Shown here one piece after another: positions 57,654 through 64,000 of a DNA stretch of 64,000 nt; positions within the stretch are counted from its first letter, which is position 1, and each line of letters begins with the position of its first letter. The DNA lies in the NCBI RefSeq assembly GCF_901709675.1, contig NC_051097.1, forward strand, positions 3,586,539 through 3,650,538, written 5' to 3'. Origin of the DNA: Syngnathus acus (taxonomy: Eukaryota; Chordata; Actinopteri; Syngnathiformes; Syngnathidae). Position numbers and translations under genes: made by a program. The notes below the pieces were generated by a model. That model was not told the DNA's origin. It did no database searches and saw only the letters and a program-made list of their open reading frames with translations.

Positions 57654-58460
57654 TGTCACGGATCAGATGGAGCAGGGCGACCAAATGCAGCTTGGACCAG
57701 GGTTTATTGGAGAACACAAACTAACAGACTCGGCAAACTGACGTGACTTAACAAAACAACAAACCGACAGGGACGCGAAACAAAGGACGTGAAGACATTA
57801 AGCCAACAACAATGATCCGAAGGGACGTGAGGGGCAGACAGGACTTACCGTTTTTTTCCATGTATAATGCGCAAAATGTAACTAATTTATTGTCCTAAAA
57901 TCTGGGGTGCGCATTATACATGGGTACAATTTATTTTTATTTTTTTATCCGGATATCATACGGAGGCCGCCATTACAGATGCGCTTTCTTCTCTGCTGTT
58001 CACTTCAAACACGCTCCATACGAACACAATGCTCTCGTATCAGACGCTTGCTCGATCACCTGCTCGTTTGCTGTCACAATGTACCCTACACAAATCCGAA
58101 ACATTTCTTCGCTATTGAGTTTGCTAGCGCATGCGCAGTGATACTGACCGGCAGAATAACATCCGGTTGTTCCCAAAGATGATCTTTTTTCTGAAATAAT
58201 TTTACGTTTACGGACTTAAGTAGGAGTCAAAATTTGGGTGCGTTTTATACATGGGTACAGGCTTTTTTCCAGCATCAACATGCCATTTTTAGGGTGCGTA
58301 TTATACATGGGGGCGCATTATACATGGCAAAAAACGGTATATACACGACAGGTAAGAATAATCAAACTAATCATGGGCACACAAGAGGGAAGGGGCGAGC
58401 ACACAGACAGAAACCATGACAACAGACACAAAGTGGAACGGCTGGGGACGAGACGTGACA
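57654..58460. mobile_element. Probable solo LTR, split by a MITE
   Basis: The flanks are a perfect 5-bp direct repeat CTATT (57649-57653 and 58461-58465). The ends are TGTCACG...CGTGACA, i.e. TG..CA with short inverted repeats, as in LTRs. Removing the inserted MITE (57846-58339) leaves about 313 bp, a usual LTR length. No gag/pol remains, so recombination between LTRs is the simplest origin. A short DNA element with TGTCACG ends is an alternative. Confidence 0.65.
57846..58339. mobile_element. MITE with TACCGTTTTTTTCCATGTAT ends, copy 2 (nested)
   Basis: It starts TACCGTTTTTTTCCATGTAT and ends ATACATGGCAAAAAACGGTA, 494 bp, with TA at both outer ends. It is nearly identical along its length to 28343-28846. 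It is inserted inside the probable solo LTR, so it is the younger of the two. Confidence 0.88.
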
Positions 58461-58502
58461 CTATTTCTAAAATAAAGACTGAAAGAAGGACATTTTAAAG
58501 AG

Positions 58503-58508
58503 TTTATT
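58503..58508 (-). terminator. Possible npr2 polyadenylation signal
   Basis: Minus-strand AATAAA (forward TTTATT) about 410 nt beyond the npr2 stop, 43 nt from the solo-LTR target duplication. Position is plausible for a 3' UTR end, not proven. Confidence 0.4.
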
Positions 58509-58920
58509 GAACAAAATATTTTACAGTGTCTTGGGTATATATATATACAAATCTTGCATTGTCCTTTTTAGCACTATTAAAGCCTGCCAGCAGTGTACAT
58601 AAACACTGACTTCAAAGGTTGTTCTAAAGAAATAATACATCATTGACTTCAAAACACATTATACAAATCTGATTATAGAAAGCACAAAAAATAAGATATT
58701 TTCTGTGAAAAGTACTCACTCTGAGGAAAGAACATTTCTTCATACAAAAAACACTTTGTTTTGTAGTTGCAGCATTCAGGTCATAAAAATACCTGGAATT
58801 TCCTCTACTTTTTTGGTGTATGGTTTATGTTCCTCTGCATGGAAATCCCACACAAGACTTATTCTAGAACAAATAAAGCAGTGGCTCGACCATCGGGTCG
58901 TCTGACGTCGTCTTCGCCTC

Positions 58921-64000
<5,080 letters not shown>

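Overview
The window is vertebrate nuclear DNA, almost certainly from a compact teleost genome. Genes are split into many short exons with GT..AG introns, often only 80-500 nt. The pro-MCH gene is intronless and encodes the 17-residue teleost-type peptide [17 protein letters not shown]. The interspersed repeats are typical of fish: Tc1-like transposons, hAT-type and palindromic MITEs, a Rex1-like LINE 3' end, a tRNA-derived SINE and many tetranucleotide microsatellites. I cannot name the species. Eight protein-coding genes are supported, six of them complete.

Layout: (1) about 0-5.0 kb, minus strand: 5' half of a tandem C-type-lectin-domain receptor (mannose-receptor-like), running off the left edge. 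(2) 5.0-12.7 kb: gene-free and repeat-rich. It holds a composite fold-back repeat split by an IR/DR-type Tc1-like element, a tRNA-SINE, Tc1 remnants and a second full-length but broken Tc1-like element. (3) 12.7-17.1 kb, minus: annexin A1 (10 coding exons, 344 aa). (4) 18.7-27.0 kb, minus: a TMC2-type transmembrane channel-like gene (20 coding exons, 924 aa). (5) 30.0-34.2 kb, minus: zfand5 (A20/AN1 zinc fingers, 228 aa). (6) 35.9-38.4 kb, plus: ccnb1, cyclin B1 (9 exons, 386 aa), with a CCAAT/CCAAT/CHR-type promoter. (7) 38.4-47.0 kb: gene-poor, with a quasi-palindromic AATTC-rich array and a MITE carrying an expanded 119-bp repeat. (8) 47.05-47.41 kb, minus: pmch. (9) 51.7-55.4 kb, plus: a spag8-like axonemal protein gene (6 exons, 170 aa) with an RFX X-box in its promoter. 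(10) 58.9 kb to the right edge, minus: the 3' part of a natriuretic-peptide receptor guanylate cyclase, npr2, tail-to-tail with spag8.

The neighbours are not an operon. The order makes sense as vertebrate synteny: annexin A1 - TMC - ZFAND5 recalls human 9q21, and SPAG8 next to NPR2 recalls human 9p13. This supports the identities of the short genes. One discord is that the TMC gene has TMC2-type sequence although TMC1 occupies this neighbourhood in human.

Exon coordinates below were read by eye from splice sites, and reading phase was checked across every junction of the complete genes. Family assignments rest on remembered family sequences, not on a search.
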